Shown here one piece after another: positions 33,692 to 42,396 of a DNA stretch of 64,000 nt. The stretch spans positions 62,001 to 126,000 of the forward strand of contig NZ_JAPDDT010000010.1 of assembly GCF_025950235.1 (NCBI RefSeq), read 5' to 3'. Within the stretch, counting starts at the first letter, position 1. The number at the start of each line of letters is the position of its first letter. The notes beneath the pieces are model-generated. The model did not search any database and was not told where the DNA came from. It saw nothing but the letters and a program-made list of their open reading frames with translations. The translations under genes were made by a program, and so were the position numbers. Origin of the DNA: Luteolibacter arcticus. Its GTDB lineage: Bacteria; Verrucomicrobiota; Verrucomicrobiia; Verrucomicrobiales; Akkermansiaceae.

Positions 33692-34690
33692 ATGAATCCT
33701 TCTGACTGGCCGTGGCGGGACGCAACACCCCTGCGCTTCGACCGCTTCATGGAGCTCGCGCTCCACGATCCGGAGCGCGGCTACTATGCACGTCGTATTC
33801 GCGGTGTCGGCCGCGGTGGTGACTTCACCACCACGCCGATGCTGACACCGGCACTCGGCAAGGCGGTCTCGTCATGGTCGAAGGGGGCGCTGAAGGGCAG
33901 CGGCTGCCGCGACCTGATCGAGCTCGGCCCCGGCGAAGGCGTGCTCGCTGAAGCCGTAATGAAAACCTTCCCGTGGTGGAAGAAGCCACGGCTGCACCTT
34001 GTCGAGCGCTCGGTGCCCTTGCGGGAAAAGCAAGCCGCACGCCTCGGCAAGCGCGTGATCTGGCACGACACCATCGAGTCCGCGCTGGATGCGTGCGGGG
34101 GCAAGGCGTGCATCTACTCGAATGAGTTCGCAGACGCATTTCCCGTGCGACGTTTTCGCCGCGATACCGATGGCTGGAGCGAGCTGTTTCTCACGCCGCA
34201 GGAGAGCTGGCAGCCATGTGAGTCGCTGCCGGAGTCAACGGTATTCACGCTGACCTTTTCTCCCGGCCAGATCGTGGAAGTGGCGGAGTCGTATCACGAT
34301 TGGCTGCGCGGCTGGCTCCCTCATTGGAAAGCCGGACGCATGCTGACCATCGACTACGGTGCGCTGGTGGAACCGCTCTATCACCGCCGCCCGCGAGGCA
34401 CCGTCCGAGCCTATCTCCTACAGCAGCGCCTCGAAGGCCCCGCGATCTACGAGAATCCCGGCCGACAGGATCTCACCACGGATGTGAATTTCACCGACCT
34501 CCAAGCGTGGTCCTCCCCGCAGGCGGAGACCGTGAAACTCACAACCCAGCGCGAGTTCCTGCTACCGCATGCCAACCCGGCCGACCCCGCGGATGCTCAC
34601 GCCGTCGATGCCGATGGCGCAGGCGGCAGCTTCCTGGTGCTCGAGCAGCGAGCGAAACCAGTCAACGAGCCGGCGCCTCGAGCTTCGTGA
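33692..34690 (+). CDS. MidA/NDUFAF7-like SAM-dependent methyltransferase (DUF185)
   Basis: The 332-residue protein shows the DUF185 layout: FDRFMELALHDPERGYYARR near the N-terminus, GGDFTTTPMLTPALGKAV, and the SAM-binding IELGPGEGVLAEAV, followed by HLVERS and SNEFADAFPV. In mitochondria the homologue methylates an arginine of complex I; the bacterial targets are less clear. The 3' end overlaps the convergent cyclophilin gene by 29 bases. ATG 33692 is used. Confidence 0.88.
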   Translation: MNPSDWPWRDATPLRFDRFMELALHDPERGYYARRIRGVGRGGDFTTTPMLTPALGKAVSSWSKGALKGSGCRDLIELGPGEGVLAEAVMKTFPWWKKPRLHLVERSVPLREKQAARLGKRVIWHDTIESALDACGGKACIYSNEFADAFPVRRFRRDTDGWSELFLTPQESWQPCESLPESTVFTLTFSPGQIVEVAESYHDWLRGWLPHWKAGRMLTIDYGALVEPLYHRRPRGTVRAYLLQQRLEGPAIYENPGRQDLTTDVNFTDLQAWSSPQAETVKLTTQREFLLPHANPADPADAHAVDADGAGGSFLVLEQRAKPVNEPAPRAS

Positions 34691-35744
34691 TCAAACCATC
34701 GATCACCGAGTCCACCGACAGCTTGATCTTCTGATTCGCGGCGAGGGCCTGCTGACCTTCGGGAAGGTGACGCGTCGCATAGTCGACCGCCGCCTCCGTG
34801 CGCTTCCCGGCTTCGGCGAGGAGAGCCACTTCGGCAGCGTCGTTGGCGAGAAGCGTCCGGCACTGTTCACCCACCTTGAGGTGCCAGCGATCGAGGTCCT
34901 TGCAATAGACCGCGAGCACCCCGTCCTTCTCGACACCGACACGGGCGGCGGTTTCCTTCAGATAAGCATCGATGCCGCCCGCCGGTGTCTTCTCCAGCAC
35001 CCGTGCGCGGAGCCTGCGGCCGGTGAAGCGCTCGAAGTTGGCGAGCTTGAAATTGAAAGCCTTCGCCCGGTCCCAATCGGTGGGAAGGATCTTGTCGGGA
35101 TCGTCAAACGGAGCATCCGGGCCCGGCTCGCGGGGTCCACCGTAGGCCTTCGCCGCGCCGGTCATTCCGGCGAACGATTTTTCGCTCACGACGAATGCGC
35201 CGGCCTCCGCGCCCACCCGGAGGATCTTCACCTTCATCCGGTCGCCTTGCTCGATTTTCGGAAGCACCTCCAAGCCGCGGACCACATGGCCGAACACGCT
35301 GTGCAGGTAGTCCAGCCGATGCACCTCCCGCAGCATGAAGCACCACTGGGAGCCATTCGTGTCGGGGCCATCGTTCGCCATCTGCACCACCCCGGCGCGG
35401 TCGTGGCTGAGGGCGGGAGTGATCTCGTCCGGAAACAGGTAGCCCGCGTCACCATCGCCGGTGGCGGTCGGATCGCCGCCCTGGACGACGAAGTCCGCGA
35501 CCACCCGGTGAAAGGTGAGGCCATCGAAAAACGGAGTGCCCTTCTTGGGACCGAGCGTGCCCTCCGCAAGGCCGACGTAGTTCGCCACCGTCATCGGCGC
35601 TTCCTTGAAGTGGAGCTCCGCCACCACCACCCCGCGCGGCGTGGTCACTTCCGCATAGAGCCCGTCCGGGAGGGATTCTTCGGCCCGGGCGGAAAGCAGG
35701 AAAAGCAAGCCGGCGAAACCGAGGAGCGATGAGCATTTTCCCAT
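34662..35744 (-). CDS. Secreted cyclophilin-type peptidyl-prolyl isomerase
   Basis: From ATG 35744 the 360-residue protein has a signal peptide (LLGFAGLLFLLSARA). A cyclophilin domain lies at about 28-190: VTTPRGVVVAELHFKEAPMTVANYVGLAEG, FFDGLTFHRVVADFVVQGGDP, and NGSQWCFMLR with the catalytic Arg/Phe/Gln set. A further 170 residues of unknown fold, helical at the end, follow. It would speed proline isomerisation during folding of exported proteins. The gene overlaps the convergent methyltransferase by 29 bases. Confidence 0.9.
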   Translation of the reverse strand: MGKCSSLLGFAGLLFLLSARAEESLPDGLYAEVTTPRGVVVAELHFKEAPMTVANYVGLAEGTLGPKKGTPFFDGLTFHRVVADFVVQGGDPTATGDGDAGYLFPDEITPALSHDRAGVVQMANDGPDTNGSQWCFMLREVHRLDYLHSVFGHVVRGLEVLPKIEQGDRMKVKILRVGAEAGAFVVSEKSFAGMTGAAKAYGGPREPGPDAPFDDPDKILPTDWDRAKAFNFKLANFERFTGRRLRARVLEKTPAGGIDAYLKETAARVGVEKDGVLAVYCKDLDRWHLKVGEQCRTLLANDAAEVALLAEAGKRTEAAVDYATRHLPEGQQALAANQKIKLSVDSVIDGLITKLEAPAR

Positions 35745-35885
35745 GTCCGGAAGCTGGCGGACTTCTTCCCCGCGGACAATCCCCGGAGCCGCGACGCGCC
35801 GAATCTGCACCGGACAACCGATTTCCTGCCGAACCGAACGCCGGACTCGCCTTGCCCCGGGAAAAAAAGCGCGCATCTTCCGCGC

Positions 35886-36608
35886 ATGCTCCGGAGCCTC
35901 TTCGCCCTGTTCGTTCTCATCCTGCCGCTGGCCGCCTTCGAGCTGCCGGCGAAATCATCCCAATGCGTGGTCGGCACCGCGAAAGATTGGAACAGCTCGA
36001 ATGTCACGCTGAACACCTACGAAAAGCGCGGCGGCCAGTGGGTAAAGGCCAGCGGCCCGTGGACCGGCCGGCTTGGCAAGAACGGCCTCGTCTGGGGGCT
36101 CGGGATCAGCCCGGTGCCCGCGGGTGCCAAGGTGAAGAACGAGGGCGACATGCGCGCACCGGCCGGCGTCTTCCGCATCGGTGGCGCGTGGGGCGTGCCT
36201 GCCAGCATCCAGAAGCACCCGAAGCTTTTCTACCGCCAGGTCACCACCCGCGACCTGTGGGTGGAGGACCCGCAGTCACCGAACTACAACAAGCACCTGG
36301 TGCTCGACCACGAACCGGCCACGGCGTGGGAGAAGAAGCAGCAGATGAAGCAGAACGACTACCCGCACACCCTGAAGCTCTTCATCGCCCACAATGCCGC
36401 GCCGAAGATCTCGCCCGGCCAGGGCAGCGCGATCTTCTTCCACATCTGGCGCGGCGGCGGCTCGAAGCCCACCGCCGGCTGCACCACCATGGAGGAAAAG
36501 AAGCTCCGCGAGCTGATCGCCTGGATCGATCCCGACAAGCAGCCCATTTACGTGCTACTGCCCGAGGCCGAATACCAAGCGAAGAAGGCGGAGTGGAAGC
36601 TGCCTTGA
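35886..36608 (+). CDS. L,D-transpeptidase (YkuD family)
   Basis: The 240-residue protein has a signal peptide (MLRSLFALFVLILPLAAF). The active-site motif HIWRGGGSKPTAGC contains His186 and the nucleophile Cys199 in the order required for L,D-transpeptidases. PAGVFRIGGAWG near residue 93 is also typical. It would cross-link peptidoglycan (3-3 links) or anchor lipoproteins in the periplasm. It has no visible peptidoglycan-binding domain. It stands alone between a divergent cyclophilin gene and a repeat cluster. Confidence 0.88.
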   Translation: MLRSLFALFVLILPLAAFELPAKSSQCVVGTAKDWNSSNVTLNTYEKRGGQWVKASGPWTGRLGKNGLVWGLGISPVPAGAKVKNEGDMRAPAGVFRIGGAWGVPASIQKHPKLFYRQVTTRDLWVEDPQSPNYNKHLVLDHEPATAWEKKQQMKQNDYPHTLKLFIAHNAAPKISPGQGSAIFFHIWRGGGSKPTAGCTTMEEKKLRELIAWIDPDKQPIYVLLPEAEYQAKKAEWKLP

Positions 36609-36619
36609 TCTTCTAGAAC

Positions 36620-36701
36620 GTAGGCGCGGTGGTGACACCGCGGAAGCAACCGGAGAGGCGGACCTCGCCGGACCACTCCGCATTCTCACGAATGCGCCTA
36701 C
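36620..36701. repeat. Double-hairpin element, copy A
   Basis: The 82-bp element is bounded by GTAGGCGC and its complement GCGCCTAC. The left half folds as GCGGTG-GTGA-CACCGC and the right half as CGCATTC-TCAC-GAATGCG. Both halves therefore read GTAGGCGC-stem-GTGA-stem-GCGGA when viewed inward. It sits between the 3' ends of convergent genes, 34 bases before copy B. It resembles a REPIN-type pair of inverted hairpins. Confidence 0.85.
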
Positions 36702-36735
36702 CTCCAGAACGCGCTCGCTCCATGATGATCAAAAG

Positions 36736-36817
36736 GTAGGCGTGGTGGTGACACCACGGAAGCCACCGGAGAAGCCGACTTCACCAAACCACTCCGCATT
36801 CTCACGAATGCGCCTAC
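36736..36817. repeat. Double-hairpin element, copy B
   Basis: This 82-bp copy is the same length as copy A and in the same orientation. The left stem has changed to GTGGTG-GTGA-CACCAC, keeping the pairing and the GTGA loop; the right hairpin is identical to copy A. The central part differs at several positions. Bases 36609-36863 hold only these two copies and no gene. Confidence 0.85.
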
Positions 36818-36863
36818 CTCCACAGAGAGAAGGCGAAGTGGCAGTTCCCGTGAATAGGGCCTA

Positions 36864-38102
36864 TCAGACCTGCGCGCCCTCTTCCTTCTTCACCGCCACC
36901 CCCTGATAGAAGATCGCCATCACCGGCAAGCACAGCGCGGAGAGCGCCGCTTGCACCCACCAGTACGCCGTCCAGCCGCCGTGCTGCTGCACCACGGCGT
37001 AGTCGTAGAGAAACTTGCCGAACAAGATCCCGATCACCGACCCCACGCCATTGCTGGCCAGCGTCAAGAGGCCCTGCGCCTGGGTGCGCATCGACGGATC
37101 CACCCGCCGGTCGAGGAAGAGCTGCCCGGTGATGAAGTAGAGCGTGTAGCACAGCCCGTGCAACGAAATGCCGGCGATGAGCCACCCGGAGTTCCCCGTG
37201 CTCCCGGCCACGGAGAAGAGCGCATAGCGCAGTGCGGAAAGCCCCAGCGCGATCATCAGCACCGTCTTCACGCGGAAGCGGGTCATCACCACCGACATCA
37301 GCAGCATCGCAACGATCTCGCTGATCTGGCCGATCGTCATGGTCGCGGAGGGCGTCGTGCTGCCGAGCGCTATGAGATGCATCGGCGTGTGCATGAAGAA
37401 CACCGCCAGCGGAATGCTGAGCAGCGTGGTGACGGAGAAGAAAACCAGGTGATCGCGTTCCTTCAGCAGCCGGAAGGCATCGAGCCCCAGCAGCGTGCGG
37501 AGCGAGCGCGAGTTGCCCATCGGCGGGGTGTTCGGAAGAAAGAGGGCGAAGGCGGCCCCGATGAAACGGGTGATCGCCGCCGCGTAGCCGGCACCCGGTG
37601 AACCCTCGAAGTGGAACACGAAGCTGGTCAGCACCCCGGCCGCCATCCACCCCAGTGTGCCGCCCAGCCGCACCACCGGGAATTCCCGCTCGCCTGACCG
37701 CAGGTGAACCATCGCGATGCTGGCCAGCATGCTCCACATCGGTGCCGCGACAATCGACGCGGCGGCGAACAGCCCGAGGAAGAGATGGGGCGAGCCGAGC
37801 CGCTCGAGCGCGGCAAAGGCCGCGGCCAGCAGCAGCCCGCTGACCATGCCGATCACCGCGAAGACCTTCTGCGCCGGGAAGCGGTTGTCAGCGATCGACC
37901 CTACGATCAATGGCGAGATCAACGCGGCGAGCGGCCCCACCAGGAAGGCGTAGGCCACCCACTCGCTGCCCAGCCCGCGCGATGCCAGGATATTCGACAG
38001 CGCCGGGGTGTAATAGCCCGGCGACATGCCGAGGAAAAAGAACACCGTCCACAGGCCGCCGAGGACCGCGAGGGCGCTGCGGGAGGGCATGGGCAAGGAC
38101 AC
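36864..38102 (-). CDS. MFS transporter, nucleoside:proton symporter type
   Basis: The 412-residue protein has about 12 membrane helices and no signal peptide. The N-terminal half (FFFLGMSPGYYTPALSNILASRG; GSIADNRFPAQKVFAVIG) and the repeated conserved acidic and Arg residues at helix ends (VRLGGTLGWMAAG) resemble the NupG/XapB group. The substrate is therefore probably a nucleoside, but a sugar or other solute is possible. It is transcribed alone. Confidence 0.8.
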   Translation of the reverse strand: MSLPMPSRSALAVLGGLWTVFFFLGMSPGYYTPALSNILASRGLGSEWVAYAFLVGPLAALISPLIVGSIADNRFPAQKVFAVIGMVSGLLLAAAFAALERLGSPHLFLGLFAAASIVAAPMWSMLASIAMVHLRSGEREFPVVRLGGTLGWMAAGVLTSFVFHFEGSPGAGYAAAITRFIGAAFALFLPNTPPMGNSRSLRTLLGLDAFRLLKERDHLVFFSVTTLLSIPLAVFFMHTPMHLIALGSTTPSATMTIGQISEIVAMLLMSVVMTRFRVKTVLMIALGLSALRYALFSVAGSTGNSGWLIAGISLHGLCYTLYFITGQLFLDRRVDPSMRTQAQGLLTLASNGVGSVIGILFGKFLYDYAVVQQHGGWTAYWWVQAALSALCLPVMAIFYQGVAVKKEEGAQV

Positions 38103-38148
38103 GGCGCGACGCTAGCGGGCCGCTGCCGGGGTGCAAGAACACCCCGGC

Positions 38149-38601
38149 TCAAATGCCGGACAATTTCCGCAGGGCCTCCTGATGCCGTCCGTCGTAGGGG
38201 ATCAGCACGATCCCGGCGAAATTACACACTGCGGAGAGCAGCAGGCAGATCGCGCCCGAATGCATCCTGGATGGTCCCATCGCGAGCAAAACGAGGAACA
38301 GACCGAGACCGGCCAACCCGGAGAAGAAGGCGATGAAGCACCGCGTGAGCAGGGACTTCCGTATCAGCGGAGCAGCGAAAGGGGCAAAGACCACTCCTGC
38401 GGAGAAGGTCGCGAAGACCGCGAGCGTCGGTGCCAGGGGAAGCATGAGAGGCTGCTGTCGATCTACCACCCTATCGAAACACTCGACCCAAAACCGCCAG
38501 CCATGCGTCCATTTGAAAGCCGGATAGAAGTGAAAGGCACCGAACAGCACCAAGGCCACGCCAAGGAATGCAGGCCCCGCCATGCGATGGAAGCGATTCA
38601 C
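38149..38601 (-). CDS. Hypothetical four-helix membrane protein
   Basis: The 150-residue protein has four hydrophobic helices (about 9-27, 54-75, 88-107 and 115-135) with short loops. No motif or family is recognised. It ends 46 bases before the MFS transporter gene's start and reads in the same direction, so they could be cotranscribed. Function unknown. Confidence 0.6.
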   Translation of the reverse strand: MNRFHRMAGPAFLGVALVLFGAFHFYPAFKWTHGWRFWVECFDRVVDRQQPLMLPLAPTLAVFATFSAGVVFAPFAAPLIRKSLLTRCFIAFFSGLAGLGLFLVLLAMGPSRMHSGAICLLLSAVCNFAGIVLIPYDGRHQEALRKLSGI

Positions 38602-38858
38602 GGGCCGAGGCTAACAGACGGGCAGCCAAGGACAAGCAACACACAAGTCGATGGCAGTCCTTGTAACGGGGCAGCCCCAGGTTCTTCCAAGCCCACCGCG
38701 TAGCGGTCAAGGACGGTAGCAGCCTCTTCAGCCCGCGGAATCCTATGGGAACGGTGTCGCATCGCGACACAGGAATAGCACGGGGACGACCGTCGCTGCC
38801 TCCCGCGTGCCAGCTCGTTGAGCTTGGATCGTTCGCCCGACTGGTGGAGGCTTCCATC

Positions 38859-39437
38859 ATGACCAAGGATCCTCAATCCGTTCCGGGAGCGTTCCAGTAT
38901 GGTGGCATTTGGTTTCTCACGGACCGCACCATTGCTCAAATTCCTCATGCGGTCTCTTGCCCTGCGCTGGACTTCCTGGAATTGGCACGGTCAGACACGA
39001 GGCTGCCGGATTTGGCCGGAGCTCCTCTGGCATCGTGGCTCCTTGCCAGAGTCAGTTCGATGACCCGGGGCAACATGCCCTACAGCTACGATCAAGTCCA
39101 AGGGTCAGACGGGAACGACCTCTATCTGGGTTTCACCTGCCACGAGAGCGATGGGAAGGTGGTTGGCAGCGTGGCATTCCTTGCCAGCGCGGATCACATC
39201 AGCCTCCAGGCAGATGCCGTTCCACCGGCCTCACCCGAGCGCTTGCGGGACGCGATCATCAAGGCTGTTTTTTCCAGTCCACCCAAGGTGGCTCGCTCGC
39301 GCGTCACAGTGACTTGGACCGATGGAACCGATGATGCCGCCAGGAACAGCATCCCCCGAGCCTACGGGTTTGACGGAGAGCGTTACCTCAATGAGCTAGC
39401 ACCGCAGCACGCCATTGATTGGAGCGAATACGAATAG
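38859..39437 (+). CDS. Hypothetical soluble protein
   Basis: From ATG 38859 the protein has 192 residues. It has no signal peptide or membrane helix, and I find no motif. Composition is ordinary for the genome. ATG 38859 is preferred over the upstream in-frame start at 38745 because the extra 38 residues are low-complexity and look non-coding. The 257 bases upstream, between two divergent genes, hold nothing else I can assign. Confidence 0.55.
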   Translation: MTKDPQSVPGAFQYGGIWFLTDRTIAQIPHAVSCPALDFLELARSDTRLPDLAGAPLASWLLARVSSMTRGNMPYSYDQVQGSDGNDLYLGFTCHESDGKVVGSVAFLASADHISLQADAVPPASPERLRDAIIKAVFSSPPKVARSRVTVTWTDGTDDAARNSIPRAYGFDGERYLNELAPQHAIDWSEYE

Positions 39438-39498
39438 CCCCAAGAAACACGCCCTCACCCCAGCCAAGTCCGGATCATTGTCTGCGGAGGCCCGGCGC

Positions 39499-40761
39499 TC
39501 AAAACTTCCGCTGCCCATTCCCCCGCACCCGGTACTGATAGCTCGTCAGCTCCCTCAGCCCCATCGGGCCGCGGGCGTGGAGCTTGTCGGTGGAGATCCC
39601 GATCTCCGCACCGAAGCCGAATTCCTCACCATCGGCGAGGCGGGTGGAGACATTGTGGAAGACGCAGGCCGAGTCGCAGCCGGAGAGGAACACATTCGCA
39701 GCCTCCTCATCGCTGGTGACGATGGACTCGGTATGATGCGACCCGTGGGTATTGATGTGCTGGATCGCTTCCTCCACGGAATCGACGATCTTCACGGACA
39801 GGATCAGGTCGAGATACTCGGTGTCCCAGTCCTCCTCGGTGGCGGGCACGGCATCGATGATCTGGCGGGTGCGCTCGCAACCGCGGATCTCCACACCCTT
39901 TTCCACCAGCTCCTCGGCGATCTCCGGCAAATGGCTGTGCGCGACGGCCGAGTGGACGAGCAGCGTCTCAAGCGCATTGCACACGCCGGGCTTCTGGGCC
40001 TTCGAGTTGACGGTGAGCCTCGCCGCCATGCCGGCGTCGGCGGCCTTGTCCACGTAGATGTGGCAGATGCCGTCGTAGTGCTTGATGACGGGCATGCGGG
40101 CCTGCGAGACCACGGTCTCGATCAGCCCCTTGCCACCGCGCGGGATGATCAGGTCCAGCCACTTGTCCATCTGGCACAGCGCGCTGACGCTGGAGCGGTC
40201 CGTGAAAGGGATGAGCTGGATCGAGTGCTCGGGCAGGCCGGCAGTCTCGCCACCGGCTTGCAGCGCCTCGGCGATGGCGCGGTTGCTGTGGATGGCCTCC
40301 GAACCGCCACGCAGGATGGTGGCATTGCCCGTCTTGAAGCACAGCACGGCGGCATCGCTGGTGACGTTCGGCCGGCTTTCGTAAATGATGCCGATGGTAC
40401 CGATCGGCACGCGCACCTGCTGGAGGTGCATGCCATTCGGGCGGGTGAACTTGTCCATCACTTGGCCGACGGGATCGGGCAGCTCGATGACCTGGTCGAT
40501 GCCGTGGGCAATCCCCTCCACCTTCGCCGCGTCGAGCTTCAGGCGATCGAGCATCGGCTTCGACAGGCCCTTCGCCTCACCGGCGGCCAAGTCGAGGGCA
40601 TTGGCCGCGACGACTTCAGAGGTGCGGGCACGCAGTTCGGCGGCCATCGCCTTGAGAATCTCGTTCTTCTGCTCCGTGGTGAGCTGGGAAAGCTTGTACG
40701 AGGCCGCGCGAGCATTGCGGGCCAGCGTTTCCACGGCGGAGAAGACTTCGGCGTCGGTCAT
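39499..40761 (-). CDS. proA: Glutamate-5-semialdehyde dehydrogenase (proline synthesis)
   Basis: The 420-residue protein is a full-length ProA. It reduces glutamyl phosphate to glutamate semialdehyde with NADPH. The catalytic Cys261 lies in KPGVCNALETLLVH. VPIGTIGIIYESRPNVT and FKTGNATILRGGSEAIHSN are family signatures, and GPMGLRELTSYQY ends the chain. It lies downstream of proB, but a toxin-antitoxin pair is inserted between them. The toxin stop is three bases upstream of the proA start. Confidence 0.97.
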   Translation of the reverse strand: MTDAEVFSAVETLARNARAASYKLSQLTTEQKNEILKAMAAELRARTSEVVAANALDLAAGEAKGLSKPMLDRLKLDAAKVEGIAHGIDQVIELPDPVGQVMDKFTRPNGMHLQQVRVPIGTIGIIYESRPNVTSDAAVLCFKTGNATILRGGSEAIHSNRAIAEALQAGGETAGLPEHSIQLIPFTDRSSVSALCQMDKWLDLIIPRGGKGLIETVVSQARMPVIKHYDGICHIYVDKAADAGMAARLTVNSKAQKPGVCNALETLLVHSAVAHSHLPEIAEELVEKGVEIRGCERTRQIIDAVPATEEDWDTEYLDLILSVKIVDSVEEAIQHINTHGSHHTESIVTSDEEAANVFLSGCDSACVFHNVSTRLADGEEFGFGAEIGISTDKLHARGPMGLRELTSYQYRVRGNGQRKF

Positions 40762-40764
40762 GGG

Positions 40765-41112
40765 TCAAAGAGGCAGAAAGCAGATCGTGTCGCGCATGTC
40801 GGCAGGGGTTGCCGCGGCGGCGATGACTTCGAGATCACCCACCATCGCCCCAATGGCAACCGCTGTTTGCGCAGCAAACACCAGGCCGGAAAACGAACGC
40901 CCGGTGACATGAAAGTCATTCGCGATTCTCAGGAGGTCGGTGTCCTGGCTCACCAGGACCCTCCCCAGTCCGGTGGCGCGCAGCAGCAAACTTTCGTCGT
41001 CGAGCGTCGTGGTGCCATCATCTTGCGCGGTGAGCACATCGATGCCGCGTTTGCGCAGCGCGACTGCGACCGACTTCGGAACGTGCACGTCCATGTAGTA
41101 GGCAAGGGTCAT
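40765..41112 (-). CDS. DUF5615 PIN-like toxin (pair 2)
   Basis: The 115-residue protein matches DUF5615: YYMDVHVPKSVAVALRKRGIDVLTAQDDGTTTLDDESLLLRATGLGRVLVSQDTDLLRIA. The conserved acidic residues (D8, D-D in TTTLDDE, and D in SQDTD) form the presumed Mg2+ site. Its start overlaps the antitoxin stop by four bases, and its end lies three bases before proA, so it is probably transcribed within the proline operon. Confidence 0.88.
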   Translation of the reverse strand: MTLAYYMDVHVPKSVAVALRKRGIDVLTAQDDGTTTLDDESLLLRATGLGRVLVSQDTDLLRIANDFHVTGRSFSGLVFAAQTAVAIGAMVGDLEVIAAAATPADMRDTICFLPL

Positions 41113-41423
41113 CGCCTCGCGTCACGAGCCGCCCGCAACTTCCCCATCAGCGCGGTTTCTTGTCGTTCTGCCGCGAGTTGACCGGCCCACTGCGAATCTG
41201 CCGCGATCTGACGGTCCAGTTGCTCCCGGTGATCGTGGTACCATGCCATGGCGGCGTGGATGCGGGCCGGAGTGAGATGGGGATGATTCTCCACCAGCGA
41301 TGGGATCGACCCGTCCGCGGCGAAGTACGACAACACCACCTCGATCACCTTCACGTTGGTGTCGTCGATCCACGCCCTGCCTTCATGGTCGAGGCGAATA
41401 TGGCTTGAAGATGCAACCGTCAC
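41109..41423 (-). CDS. DUF433 antitoxin (pair 2)
   Basis: The 104-residue protein has a DUF433 core (HIRLDHEGRAWIDDTNVKVIEVVLSYFAADG, then VENHPHLTPARIHAAMAWYHDHRE) and a basic C-terminal helix. The family binds the operator and blocks the partner PIN-like toxin. It overlaps the toxin by four bases. It lies 31 bases downstream of proB. Compared with pair 1 it has a longer C-terminal tail, so the two pairs are not recent duplicates. Confidence 0.85.
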   Translation of the reverse strand: MTVASSSHIRLDHEGRAWIDDTNVKVIEVVLSYFAADGSIPSLVENHPHLTPARIHAAMAWYHDHREQLDRQIAADSQWAGQLAAERQETALMGKLRAARDARR

Positions 41424-41454
41424 GGTGTGAGTGAATCACAGGTTGAGGGCAGCG

Positions 41455-42222
41455 TCAAACCCGCGCCCCGAAGCGCGTCGAGAGCCCCTTTTCCCCCGCC
41501 AGGATGCCGGCGAGGCGCTCGGGCTTGCGGCCGTGGGCGATGTGAACGGTGATGCCGGCATCGACGGAATTCTTCACCGCCTGCAGCTTCGATGCCATGC
41601 CGCCGATGGAAAAACGGCCGCGCTCGTCCTTCGCGAAGCCGAGCACCGCATTCACGTCGGGCACGTCCTCGACCAGCTCATTGGTCTCCGGCGAAAGCAG
41701 GCCATCCACTGAGGTCAGCAGGATCAGCGTCTTCGCGCCGAGCAGGGTCGCGACCTGCGAGGACAGCATGTCGTTATCGCCCACGCGGAGTTCCTCCACG
41801 GCCACCGAATCATTCTCATTGATGATCGGGACGATGTTCGGCTCGGCGAGCAGGCGCTGCAGGGTGTTGGAAACGTAGGTGCGGCGCTCCGGCGTCTGGA
41901 GGTCGGCAGCGGTGAGCAGGACCTGGGCGACGGCCAGATTGAAGTTCTGGAAGAGCGACCCGTAGGTGTGCATCAGCCGAGCCTGGCCGACCGCGGCGCA
42001 GGCCTGCTTGGTGGTCAGGTCGTCACTCGGATACCCGGCCAACCCGAAGGCGGACACGCCCGCACCGACCGCGCCGGAGCTGACCAGCAGGCAGCGGTGG
42101 CCGCTCTCAACGAGCCCGGCGATGGCGGTGACGAGGCGGACCAGCGAGGCACCATCGAGCGTTCCATCGCTTGCGCGGGTCAGGACGCCGGTGCCGGCCT
42201 TGATGACAGTAAGGGATTCCAT
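41455..42222 (-). CDS. proB: Glutamate 5-kinase, short form without PUA domain
   Basis: From ATG 42222 the protein has 255 residues and contains only the amino acid kinase domain: VIKAGTGVLTR, LVSSGAVGAG, the INENDSVAVEELRVGDNDMLSSQVATLLGAKTLILLTSVDGL core, and FSIGGMASKLQA. E. coli ProB has an extra C-terminal PUA domain (367 residues in all), which is missing here. It phosphorylates glutamate for proline synthesis. The in-frame extension to 42273 is not conserved-looking. It is the first gene of the proline operon. Confidence 0.96.
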   Translation of the reverse strand: MESLTVIKAGTGVLTRASDGTLDGASLVRLVTAIAGLVESGHRCLLVSSGAVGAGVSAFGLAGYPSDDLTTKQACAAVGQARLMHTYGSLFQNFNLAVAQVLLTAADLQTPERRTYVSNTLQRLLAEPNIVPIINENDSVAVEELRVGDNDMLSSQVATLLGAKTLILLTSVDGLLSPETNELVEDVPDVNAVLGFAKDERGRFSIGGMASKLQAVKNSVDAGITVHIAHGRKPERLAGILAGEKGLSTRFGARV

Positions 42223-42396
42223 GGCGGAAAAATGCGGGGCCGCGCTATGGCCGCAAATCCCGCGGGAGGCCATCGCAAAGCGTGGCAGTCACCGTGCCAT
42301 GCCGCCCGTGACAAAGAAATGCGCGGGCAATCGGCGTCGGGTCTGCTATGACGGGGAAGCGGCTCTTCCCCCCGGATTGCCAACACGTCTGGAACG

